A stretch of 64,000 nt of DNA from CAWJNF01 sp963844235 (GTDB taxonomy: Bacteria > Actinomycetota > Thermoleophilia > Gaiellales > Gaiellaceae), in contig CAWJNF010000001.1 of assembly GCA_963844235.1 (NCBI GenBank), positions 372,001 to 436,000 of the forward strand. The letters run 5' to 3'. The first letter of the stretch is position 1, and the number at the start of each line of letters is the position of its first letter. The notes beneath the pieces are model-generated. The model was not told the origin of the DNA, did not search any database, and worked only from the letters and a program-made list of their open reading frames with translations. This document shows, one piece after another, positions 56,341 to 64,000 of this stretch. The position numbers and the translations under genes are program-made.

Positions 56341-58046
56341 CGCGCGCGGCGGCGGACCCCCGGCCTTGGCCGCCTCCACCGCGGCCTCGACTGTCGGATA
56401 GATCCGCTGAGTAAGGCCCTCGTCGTCAGCGCGTCGGAGCACGTCGCGTACCTGACCGATGTCGCGTGCGAAGAGCAGCTGCACCCCTTCGCGCTCGAGG
56501 TCCTCCGAGAGCTCGGCGAGCATCCCGACAGCGGTGACGTCGATTGCGGGGACGGTCTGAGCGTCGAGCACGATCGCCCGCACGCCCTCCTCCTTGGCAC
56601 GGGCGCGCACCGTCTCGCGAATGGTGTCGGCGTTGGCGAAGAACAGCGCCCCCTCGACTCGCAGGACGACGATCCCCGGCTCCTGCACGCCGTCGGGGAA
56701 TCTGGCGACGTCGCCGAAACGCCCGCCCAGCGCGGCCAGACGCCCGAGAACGGCCACGTGCGGGTGTGCGGCGCGGTACAGGAGCAGAGTCAATGACACC
56801 CCGATGCCGATGAAGAGGCCCGGCAGCGTGTCGAACACGAGCACGCCGACCAGCGCCGCGACGGCGGCGGTGAAGTCGACGCGGGTGGTGACGCCGTAGA
56901 GCTTCCCTACCGGGCCGCCGTATACCCGGGCGAGCCTCCGGAGCGCCCCGATGTCGACGAGCTCGACGACGGCGGCGATGACCACCGCGGCGAGCGTCGC
57001 CTCGGGCAGCTCTTCGAAGAGGCCGGTGAGAAACAGGAGCGTGACGATCGTCAGCACGGCGACGACGAGCCCGGAGAGCTGCGACTTCGCTCCCGCGACG
57101 CCGTTGACGGCGGTCTTGGAGAGGCTTCCGTTGACGACCATGCCGCTACGAGAGCCCGCTCGTGAGATTCGCGGCGCCGAGCCCGATCAGCTCCCGATTG
57201 GCGTCTATGTCGTAGTGCGCCTTGGCCGCGTACGTCTTGGCCGCGCCGAGGCCTTCGGCGAAGCCGACGAGCATCACTCCGATCGCGGCCGGTGCAATGT
57301 CCAGGTAGTCGCGAGCGCTCTCCACGTCGGGGAGCCCGAGCGAGGGCAGCCCGCTGTCGATGTTGCCGACGATCGCGACGCCATGGGCGTCGAGGTCGAA
57401 GATCCGCACGGCGAGGATCCCGACCAGCACCGCCGCCAGCGAGCCCGGGATCATCGGGGCGATCTGGCGCAGCAGGAGCACGATTCCGAGCGAGACGAGC
57501 CCGACGAGAAGCGTGAGCCCGCTCGTGTTGCCGAGCTCTGTGACGAGCTCCCAGAGCTGCTCGAAGAAGTTGCCCTCGCCCTTCTCGACTCCGAAGAGCT
57601 TCGGCAGCTGGCCGACGATGATCGTGAGCGCCAGCCCGATGATGAAGCCCTTGAGCACCGGCTCCGAGATGAAGCTGGCGAGGAAGCCGAGTCTCATGAT
57701 TCCCGCGATGAGGGCAACGAGCCCGGTCATGAGCGCGAGCGCGACCGTCAGTCCGACGTACTGATTCGTGCCCTGTGCGGCCAGCTCGCCGACCGCGCCC
57801 GCGGAGAGCGCCGCGGTCGCCGACATCGGTCCGACGACGAGTTGCCGCGAGCTGCCGAACGCGGCGTAGAAGATGAGAGCCGGCACACGCCGCGTAGAGC
57901 CCGACGACGGGCGAGACGCCGGCGATGGACGCGTAGGCGAGCGATTCCGGGATGAGCACCGCCCACACCGTCAGCCCGGCGATGACGTCGCCGCGGGTCC
58001 AGCTTCGGTCGTACCCGCGGAGCCAGCCGAAGACCGGCAGTCTCAT
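56335..58046 (-). CDS. SulP-type anion transporter with STAS domain, two frameshifts
   Basis: About 569 residues once two extra bases are removed, one near 57889 and one near 57147. The three frames join smoothly: GVSPVVGLYAA / VPALIFYAAFGSSRQLVVGP in the first, NLTSGLS / SGMVVNGSLSKTAVNG in the second. The transport part has 10 or more helices; SulP motif VGPMSATAAL, and the LPGLFIGIGVSL segment before the STAS domain. STAS (about 435-560) has VLDAQTVPAIDVTAVGML, the usual anti-sigma-antagonist-like loop but with no phosphorylatable Ser. Probably transports sulfate, bicarbonate or another anion. Confidence 0.85.
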
Positions 58047-58211
58047 TACCCGGGCCGGATGACGCAGCGAGAGCCGATGTGCGTGCCCTCTGCCGGGGGC
58101 GCGGGGTTGTCTTCGGTGTGTTGAGTCCTGACGGCTTCGCTCACGTCTCTGCCGTGTACTCGCTCGTCAGCGATGGCCGACGAGCGGGCGTAGCCCGGTC
58201 GGGTCCTACAT

Positions 58212-58796
58212 CTAGACCTGCGACTCCTTGGCCGCTCGTAGCTGGAAGGCCGCCACGATCGAGCTGACGCCGCCGATCACGCAGTAGATGCCCACGATCG
58301 TCAGCAGCAGGATCACCGAGCGGTCGGTCTCGCGAACGGCCCAGCCGCCGAGGCCGAGCTGCAGCAGCCCGGCCACGAGCCCGATCCACCAGTGCTCCCG
58401 GTCGCGATTCGCGAGCGAGACGGCGATGCCGAGGATGCCGGACAGCAGCATCGACCAGCCGACGATGAGCGAGATGACGCGAAGCGTCTCGTCCGGGTAG
58501 ACGAATGCGACAACACCGCCGGCGAGCAGGAGCGCCCCGGCGATCGCGAGAAACCAGCGGTGCTCCGAGTCCACGAACGCCATCATCAGCCAGGTGACGC
58601 CCGTGTAGCAGAGGGAGACCCCGACCAGGATCGACACCACCGCCAGCGACGACGTGTTGTAGGAGAGCACGACGAAGCCGAGGATGACCGAGAGCGCTCC
58701 CACGACGAGCGGCACCGGCCAGAGCCTCGCCATCTCGCTCCGGTCGTCCCCGCCCGGTCCGTAGAGAACGTCTCCAGCCTCGGTCGAGGCGACCAT
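58212..58796 (-). CDS. HdeD-family (DUF308) membrane protein
   Basis: 194 residues with about six hydrophobic helices arranged in three repeated pairs: LWPVPLVVGALSVILGFVVL, WFLAIAGALLLAGGVVAFVYP, IVGWSMLLSGILGIAVSL. This is the DUF308/HdeD pattern. HdeD is linked to acid resistance in enterobacteria; in actinobacteria its role is unknown. The start ATG at 58796 has gggaggtc nearby. No operon partner overlaps it. Confidence 0.83.
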   Translation of the reverse strand: MVASTEAGDVLYGPGGDDRSEMARLWPVPLVVGALSVILGFVVLSYNTSSLAVVSILVGVSLCYTGVTWLMMAFVDSEHRWFLAIAGALLLAGGVVAFVYPDETLRVISLIVGWSMLLSGILGIAVSLANRDREHWWIGLVAGLLQLGLGGWAVRETDRSVILLLTIVGIYCVIGGVSSIVAAFQLRAAKESQV

Positions 58797-58893
58797 CCTG
58801 ACCTCCCGTTTCCAACGAGTTTGACGGCCGGATCGGCTAGACGAGAGTGCCGCCGGCGAACGCGGAGACGAACGAGCCTCAGGTGTAGCTCGC

Positions 58894-59577
58894 CTAGTTC
58901 GACAGCCCCGAGATCGCCTGGCCGATGAGCTTGAACCCGATGATCAGCATGATCACGGCCATGATCACGGCGTTGTTGCGCGCCATCCAGTTCTTCAGGC
59001 TCTCGAGCAGATCCCGGGAGCGGTCTCCCATCGCGAAGTAGATGACGACGGGCGCGCCGACGCCGACCGTCGCGATCAGCATGAAGATCACGTAGGCGAC
59101 GATCTGCTCGCCCCCCGAGATGCCGGTCTGGGCGATTGCCGTAGCGGCCGCGATTGTGAGGAGGAGGTTCTTCGGGTTCAGCGCCGAGAACACGATGCCG
59201 GCGCCCGCCGCCTTGACCGGCGTGAACGTATCCAGCGCGCCCATCCACTTCGGCGTCGGAGCTTCCTCACCCTCGTGCGGGCGGCCACGGAACTGCTTGA
59301 CCGCGACGAGCAACAGCAGCACGCCGAGGACGAGCTCGAGGACCGAGACCCACGTCGCGGGCGCACCCTCCTCGCTTGCATCGGCGCCCTTGGCGACGGA
59401 GAGCATGATCGCGCCGACGATCGCGAGGCCGACGAGCCAACCGAGGATGAACGCAGGCCCGTTGACCCGCCCTCTCGGCGTGACGAGCATCAGCACGACT
59501 GCGACGATCGGAAACGGGCTGAGCGCGACGCCGACAGCGCTCGGCAGCATTTGCCCTATCGCGTCACCCATCTCCAA
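58894..59577 (-). CDS. GAP-family (Sap-like) membrane protein
   Basis: 227 residues with six hydrophobic helices. MLPSAVGVALSPFPIVAVVLML at the start, PKWMGALDTFTPVKAAGAG and NPKNLLLTIAAATAI in the loop and helix 4, and VIMLIIGFKLIGQAI at the end. These are the marks of the GAP (Sap) group related to LysE exporters; mycobacterial Sap moves sulfolipid precursors. Here a lipid or small-molecule export role is inference only. Confidence 0.82.
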   Translation of the reverse strand: MEMGDAIGQMLPSAVGVALSPFPIVAVVLMLVTPRGRVNGPAFILGWLVGLAIVGAIMLSVAKGADASEEGAPATWVSVLELVLGVLLLLVAVKQFRGRPHEGEEAPTPKWMGALDTFTPVKAAGAGIVFSALNPKNLLLTIAAATAIAQTGISGGEQIVAYVIFMLIATVGVGAPVVIYFAMGDRSRDLLESLKNWMARNNAVIMAVIMLIIGFKLIGQAISGLSN

Positions 59578-59613
59578 CCCCTCCGGCGCCGTCTGAAGGA
59601 GACCCTGGCCCGC

Positions 59614-60542
59614 TTACCCGTCGGCCGACGCGAAGACCGCCGTCCAGTCGTTCTTGATGCTGACTACCGTCCAGCTCTCGTCTTTCGCCCGCTCGAGCGC
59701 CTGCTCGGCGCCCTTGACGTAGTCGAACTCGCGCTCGGGGTCGTCGTGCAGGACGAGCAGCCGCAGCGCCGGCCGTTGCTTGCCGCCGGCGAAGCGGAGC
59801 ATCTGGATGTCGCCGTTCGAGTTGCCGCCGGCCAGGATCGGACGGCGGCCGACCCTGCTCCAGATGCGCACAGGCTTCGCGGGCCCGTCGTCGAAGACGC
59901 CCGGCTCGGCGAGGTAGGCGAGCGAGCCGCCGTGCTCGTCGTCCGTGTACTGCAGCCCGTTAGAGCTGCCGACGACGTGCTCAGGCTGGATGGCGTAGAT
60001 CTCGCTCGTGAACGCCCGCATGAAGTCGCGGCTCCCACCGGAGGCGATGAAGCACGTGAAGCCGTGCCCCTCGAGGTAGCGCAGCAGCTCCACCATCGGC
60101 ACGTAGCTGCAGTCGCGCAGCCGCCGGCCGAGCGTGGGGTGGGGCGCCTCGGCGAGGAATGCCTCGGCGGCAGACGCGTACTCGTCCACCGTCTGGCCGG
60201 CAAACGCCGCCAGGATGCCTCCCATGAGGATCTTCACGTCGCTGTCGTCGCCCGCGTAGTGCTTGTCGATCACGCCGCCGAGCCAGGCGTAGTCCTTCTC
60301 GTACGCCGCCTTCCACGGCTGCTTCTCGGCCAGCGATGCGTCCTTCTCAGCCATCTCCGCGAGCCGCTTCAGGATGAAGCCGAGCTCGACCGGCATCGGC
60401 TTCTCGCACCACAGCGTGCCGTCGTTGTCGAAGACGGCGATCCGTTCCTCGGGCGGCACGGATCGTGTGCCGCGGCCTCGACGAAACTCGACAATCGCCT
60501 GCTTGCGTTGCCGGTGTCGTTCCAGGAGCAGAGCTCGCTCAT
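59614..60542 (-). CDS. HAD-family phosphatase, frameshifted near its start
   Basis: About 309 residues. The first frame starts at ATG 60542 (MSELCSWNDTGNASRRLSSF), overlapping the sulfatase stop by 4 bases. It continues as PPEERIAVFDNDGTLWCEKP in the next frame after a missing G near 60455. HAD motif I is DNDGT, motif II ASGGSRD and motif III/IV GGNSNGD. A phosphoserine-phosphatase-like cap is likely. It follows a sulfatase, so it may act on the same sulfo- or phospho-ester substrate. Confidence 0.83.
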
Positions 60543-62081
60543 CCGCGACCGCCGCTCGCGGCGTCCGCCATCTTCTCGAGCGCCTGGTCGATCGTGAAGC
60601 TCGCGGCCTTCTGGCGCGGCGGGAAGTCCTTGAAGGTCGCGAGGAACTCGGCCACGATCGCCTGGGCCGCCATGATCATGTAGCCCTTGTTCATGTACCA
60701 GTCCCAGTAGGTATTCGAAGTTACGTCTGCGCGCTCGAACGGATCCATGCGCAGGTTGAAGAACTTCGGCACGCGGAGGGTCGTGAACGGCTCGGCCCAC
60801 AGCCCAAGCGTCCCGGGCGACCGCTGCTCCATGAAGACGACCTTCCAGTTGTCGAAGCGCAGCGCGACGAGGTCGCCGTCGTCCGAGAAGTAGATGAACC
60901 CCTTGCGTGGGCTCCGCTCCTCCTCGCCCGTCAGGTACGGCAGCAGGTTGTAGCCGTCGATGTGCACCTTGAACGTCTTGCCGGCGGCCTCGTGCCCCTC
61001 CTTCAACTTCTCGACGACGTCGGGCTCGCCGGCGGCGGCCAGGAAGGTCGGCAGCCAGTCGTGGTGCTGGACGATCTCGTTGGAGACGACCCCCGCCGGG
61101 ATCCGGCCGGGCCAGCGCACCATGAGCGGGACGCGGAACGCGCCTTCCCAGTTCGTGTTCTTCTCGCTGCGGAAGGGGGTCATCCCTGCATCCGGCCATG
61201 AGTTCATGTGCGGCCCGTTGTCGGTGCCGTACAGGACGATCGTGTCGTCCGCGATCCCGAGCTTGTCGAGCAGGTCGAGCAGCTGACCGACGTTCCTGTC
61301 GTGGTCGAGCATCGTGTCGTGGTAGGGCGACTGCCAGCGACCGGCCTGCCCCAGGCTCCTCCGCTTCGTGTGGGTGCGGAGATGCATGTGGGTCGTGTTC
61401 ACCCAGCAGAAGAACGGCTTTCGACTGATTGCGCTGGCGCTGGATGTAGTCGCACGCCGCGTCGACGAACTCGTCGTCGCACGTCTCCATCCGCTTGCGG
61501 GTGAGCGGGCCCGTGTCCTCGATCTTCTGCGCACCGACGCGACCCCAGCGCGGGTGCTCCTTCGGGTCGTCCTTGCTCGTCGCCCTGCAGCGCAGCACCC
61601 CGCGCGGGCCGTAGCGCTCCTGGAACTCCTCGAAGCCGTGCTTGGCCGGGTAGTCCGGGTCCTCCGGGTCCTCCTCGGCGTTCAGGTGGTAGAGGTTCCC
61701 GAAGAACTCGTCGAAGCCGTGGACGGTCGGTAGGTACTCGTTGCGGTCGCCGAGGTGGTTCTTGCCGAATTGGGCCGTCGCGTAGCCGTGGTTCTTCAGG
61801 AGCTCCGCGATGGTGGGATCCTCGGCCTGCAGTCCGACCGCCGCTCCGGGTAGGCCGACTTTGCTGAGCCCCGTGCGGAAGACACTCTGCCCGGTGATGA
61901 ACGACGCCCGGCCAGCGGTGCAGCTCTGCTCGCCGTAGGAGTCCGTGAAGCGCATGCCCTCGTTCGCGATGCGGTCGATGTTCGGCGTCCGGTACCCCAT
62001 CAACCCGTCGCTGTAGCAGCTGAGGTTGGTGATGCCGATGTCGTCGCCCCAGATGACGAGGATGTTCGGCTTGTCTGCCAT
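60539..62081 (-). CDS. Type I arylsulfatase, frameshifted
   Basis: About 513 residues after removing one base from the AAA at about 61419-61421. Metal ligands Asp13 and Asp14 are in IWGDDIG. The formylglycine motif is CTAGR (54-58; Cys54 is converted to formylglycine). The first frame goes on to YIQRQRNQSK; then PFFCWVNTTHMHLRT and later YGTDNGPHMNSWPDAG (Asp-Asn of the metal site). The C-terminal RKGFIYFSDDGDLVALRFDNWKVVF is typical. Substrate not known. ATG 62081 has a gggaggg site, but the FGE gene upstream runs into it without a stop. Confidence 0.87.
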
Positions 62082-63095
62082 CAGGTGCTCCCTCCCTTCG
62101 GTGCTCTGGCCTGGCGGGCGCACGATGCAGCGGAAGCCGAGGTGCGCCATCGACGTGTCGATCATCTGCGGCTGGCGGGCCGCCGGCCGGTAGCGGAGGC
62201 AGTAGTTGGGCGCGCAGAGGTGCGAGCCGCCCTTGATCACGCGGCGGGGAATATTCTCGCCCGGCTGGCCCGGGTTGTAGCTCGCGTCCGGCGAGGTCAC
62301 GCGCGGGTTGCTCGGGACGCAGCACGGGCTCTCGACCTCGTCCGGATGCCTCGGCACGTACCAGTCGCAGGTCCACTCCCAGACGTTCCCGGTCATGTCG
62401 TAGAGGCCGTACCCGTTGGGTGGGAAGCTCCCGACCGGGGACGTCCCCTCGAAGCCATCCACCTTCAGGTTCTGCCACGGGAACTCGCCCTGCCAGGAGT
62501 TGGCCATCGCGTTGCCGTCCGGGAAGTGCTCGTCGCCCCAGGCGAACACAGCGCCCTCGAGGCCGCCGCGGGCGGCGAGCTCCCACTCCGCCTCGGTCGG
62601 TAGCTCCTTCCCCGCCCAGGTTGCGTAAGCCTCGGCGTCCTCGTAGGCGATGTGGACGACCGGGTGGCGGTCGCGGCCGTTGATCGTCGTGCCCTTCCCT
62701 CCCGGCCGCTTCCAGTACGCGCCGGGGAGGTACTCCCACCAGTTGCGGTAGTCGCCGAGGTCGACCGGGCCCGGGGTCTTGCGGAAGACGAGCGCTCCCG
62801 GCACGAGCAGCTCCGGAATCGCGTCCGGGTACTGCTCCGGGTCGAGCGGCCGCTCGGCGACCGTCACGTACTGCGTCTCCCGCACGAAGCGCCGGAAGTC
62901 GGCGGCGGTCACCGGGTGCTCGTCCATCCAGAACCCGTCGACGGATACCTCGTGCACGGGCCGCTCCTCCGGATAGAAGTCCTCGGAGCCCATCGCGAAC
63001 GCCCCACCCGGGATCCAGCGCATGCTGGGTGCAGGAGGTGGTCCAGGCGCTCCGAACGAGGCTGCCCGCGCGGCTTCGGCCAGACGCTCGTTCAT
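62082..63095 (-). CDS. Formylglycine-generating enzyme (FGE/SUMF1)
   Basis: About 338 residues. It oxidises the Cys of sulfatases to formylglycine. Motifs: FAMGSEDFYPEERPVHEV at the start, NVWEWTCDWY, and the active-site pair in GGSHLCAPNYCLRYRPAARQ with both Cys (C-x4-C). The frame continues directly into the sulfatase (GQSTEGREHL, then MADKP). In another frame a TGA overlaps the sulfatase ATG (TGATG). Either this is a true fusion or a base is missing. Start is unclear: ATG 63095 or 63023; a longer start at 63203 is less likely. Confidence 0.87.
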
Positions 63096-63387
63096 CAGTC
63101 GCGCGCCGGCGCGGCTGCGAGGTGACGGCTCACCGGGGCTCGCATCCGGACCCGGCGGATCACGGCTCGGCCGTGTTCCGGACGCCTGATCGGCTGCACA
63201 CATCCCGCAGACTACGGCGTCAGCGCACGTCGACGCCGTCCCGACGAGGGCTACCGGCGAGCCGACACCTCACGTGGGCCGGCCGGGACCGGCCCCCGAC
63301 GGCCGCGAGGCCGTCGGGCCTCGAGCTAGTCGTCCTCGGCGCAGGCCATCGCGCAGCGGAGTCCGATTCGACATATCGTTCCGACCC
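63096..63387. other. Divergent gap between the FGE gene and the last gene
   Basis: 292 bases with no recognisable gene. It includes a GC-rich stretch with gtgggccggccgggaccggccc (63274-63296) that resembles element B and can pair with itself, and a hexamer-rich ggccgcgaggccgtcggg. No promoter box is clear. Confidence 0.35.
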
Positions 63388-64000
63388 ATGGCCGTCGGTT
63401 CTAGCTGGCTGCGCAAGATCTTCAGCAGGAGGGTGGCAGTCGCCGTGCTCATCACCCTCGCGACGATCGTCATGCTCGTCGGATCGCTCAACGTCTGGAC
63501 GAAGCGTCAGCTGCTCGATACGGATGCGTGGGTGGAGACCTCGAGCCAGCTCCTCGAGAACGACCACATCCGCCATGCCGTCTGCGGTTCGCATCACCGC
63601 AGGCCGCTTTCGAGCGCGCGGACCTCGCGAGCTACCTCCCAGAGCAGGCGGCGCGGCTGGCCCCGCTGGTTCGGGGCACGCTGGAGCAGTACGCGGTGCA
63701 AGCCGCCGACAACTTCCTCCAGCGGCCGCGGGTGCAAGAGCTGTGGCGCGCGGCCAACCGCGAAGCGCACGAGGCGTTTCTCCGCGTGATAGACGACGAG
63801 TCACCGCTCGTCTCCACGCAGGGCGACGAGGTCGTGCTCGATCTGCAACCGATCGTGCTCGACTTCGCCGCCGATCGGGGCATCGAGGACGCCGTCGCCT
63901 CTCGGCTGCCCGAGGGCGCCGGCAAGTTCACCATCATGAAGAGCGGACCAGCTCGAAGCCGTTCAGAACGTGGTGAACCTGGTCAGGAAGGCGAGCGTGC
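63388..64000 (+). CDS. Conserved membrane protein, N-terminal part, three frameshifts, cut by window end
   Basis: Starts at ATG 63388 with a basic N-terminus (MAVGSSWLRKIFSRR) and one strong membrane helix (VAVAVLITLATIVMLVGSLNVW), then an extracytoplasmic helical domain. The reading goes through three frames with extra bases near 63589, 63609 and 63951: QLLENDHIRHAV, then AAFERADLASYLPEQAARLAPLV and ADNFLQRPRVQELWRAAN, then QLEAVQNVVNLVRKAS at the end. The pattern is that of a family of conserved actinobacterial membrane proteins of unknown function. Truncated at the window edge. Confidence 0.65.

Overview
The window is high-GC DNA from an actinobacterium. Supporting features are the RpoD-type sigma factor, flavin-dependent thymidylate synthase (ThyX), an LpqB-like lipoprotein next to a sensor-kinase remnant, an AfsR-like regulator, RskA/SigK-type regulation and a form I aerobic CO dehydrogenase. 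The combined gene content (CO oxidation genes, many ECF and TPR regulators, formamidase, cyclase and flavin oxidoreductase genes) would fit a soil or subsurface Thermoleophilia-like lineage. That placement is inference, since no rRNA is present. I see no tRNA, rRNA, CRISPR array, transposase or phage gene.

Layout. 0-3.7 kb: lipoprotein, kinase remnant, short-chain dehydrogenase, DUF72 protein and beta-carbonic anhydrase. 3.8-17.3 kb: a CO-dehydrogenase region. One roughly 10 kb minus-strand operon (coxM-coxS-coxL form I, xdhC-YHS, xdhC, coxG, then a second coxS-coxL-coxM set with a form II-like active-site motif) diverges from coxD-coxE and a flavin amine oxidase-like gene. 17.3-27.4 kb: core functions (NfeD-like, thyX, sigma/anti-sigma pair, superoxide dismutase, plsY, folE2, fpg, membrane-tethered ECF sigma factor, rpoD, cation efflux). 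27.4-29.7 kb: response regulator, hydroxyacyl-CoA dehydrogenase, methyltransferase.

29.8-37.3 kb is the most unusual block. A six-gene, tightly overlapping minus-strand operon encodes an MDR dehydrogenase, a pterin-synthase homologue without its usual catalytic residues, a GT4 glycosyltransferase, a methyltransferase, a flippase-like membrane protein and a RibD-type reductase. It converges on a CDP-alcohol phosphotransferase fused to an LTA-synthase/sulfatase-like domain. I infer a pathway that makes a reduced heterocycle or glycoside and attaches it to a lipid or envelope polymer, and I know of no described product.

37.6-44.6 kb: a two-subunit N,N-dimethylformamidase, a VOC protein, a beta-propeller protein, and a cyclase/luciferase-like pair. 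44.2-54.5 kb: an AfsR-like regulator, a cysteine-less HMA-like protein, an MFS exporter, a multicopper oxidase carrying extra metal-binding domains, and small enzymes. 54.6-64 kb: a LuxR regulator, a SulP transporter, small membrane proteins, a sulfatase with its formylglycine-generating enzyme and a HAD phosphatase, and a truncated membrane protein at the window end.

Quality warning. At least eleven single-base frameshifts interrupt otherwise well-conserved genes (second coxL, the glycosyltransferase, propeller, AfsR-like regulator, SulP twice, sulfatase, HAD, and three in the last gene). Two are an extra A in an A-run. The pattern looks more like indel errors in the assembly than wholesale gene decay, and I annotate these as single genes with the break stated.
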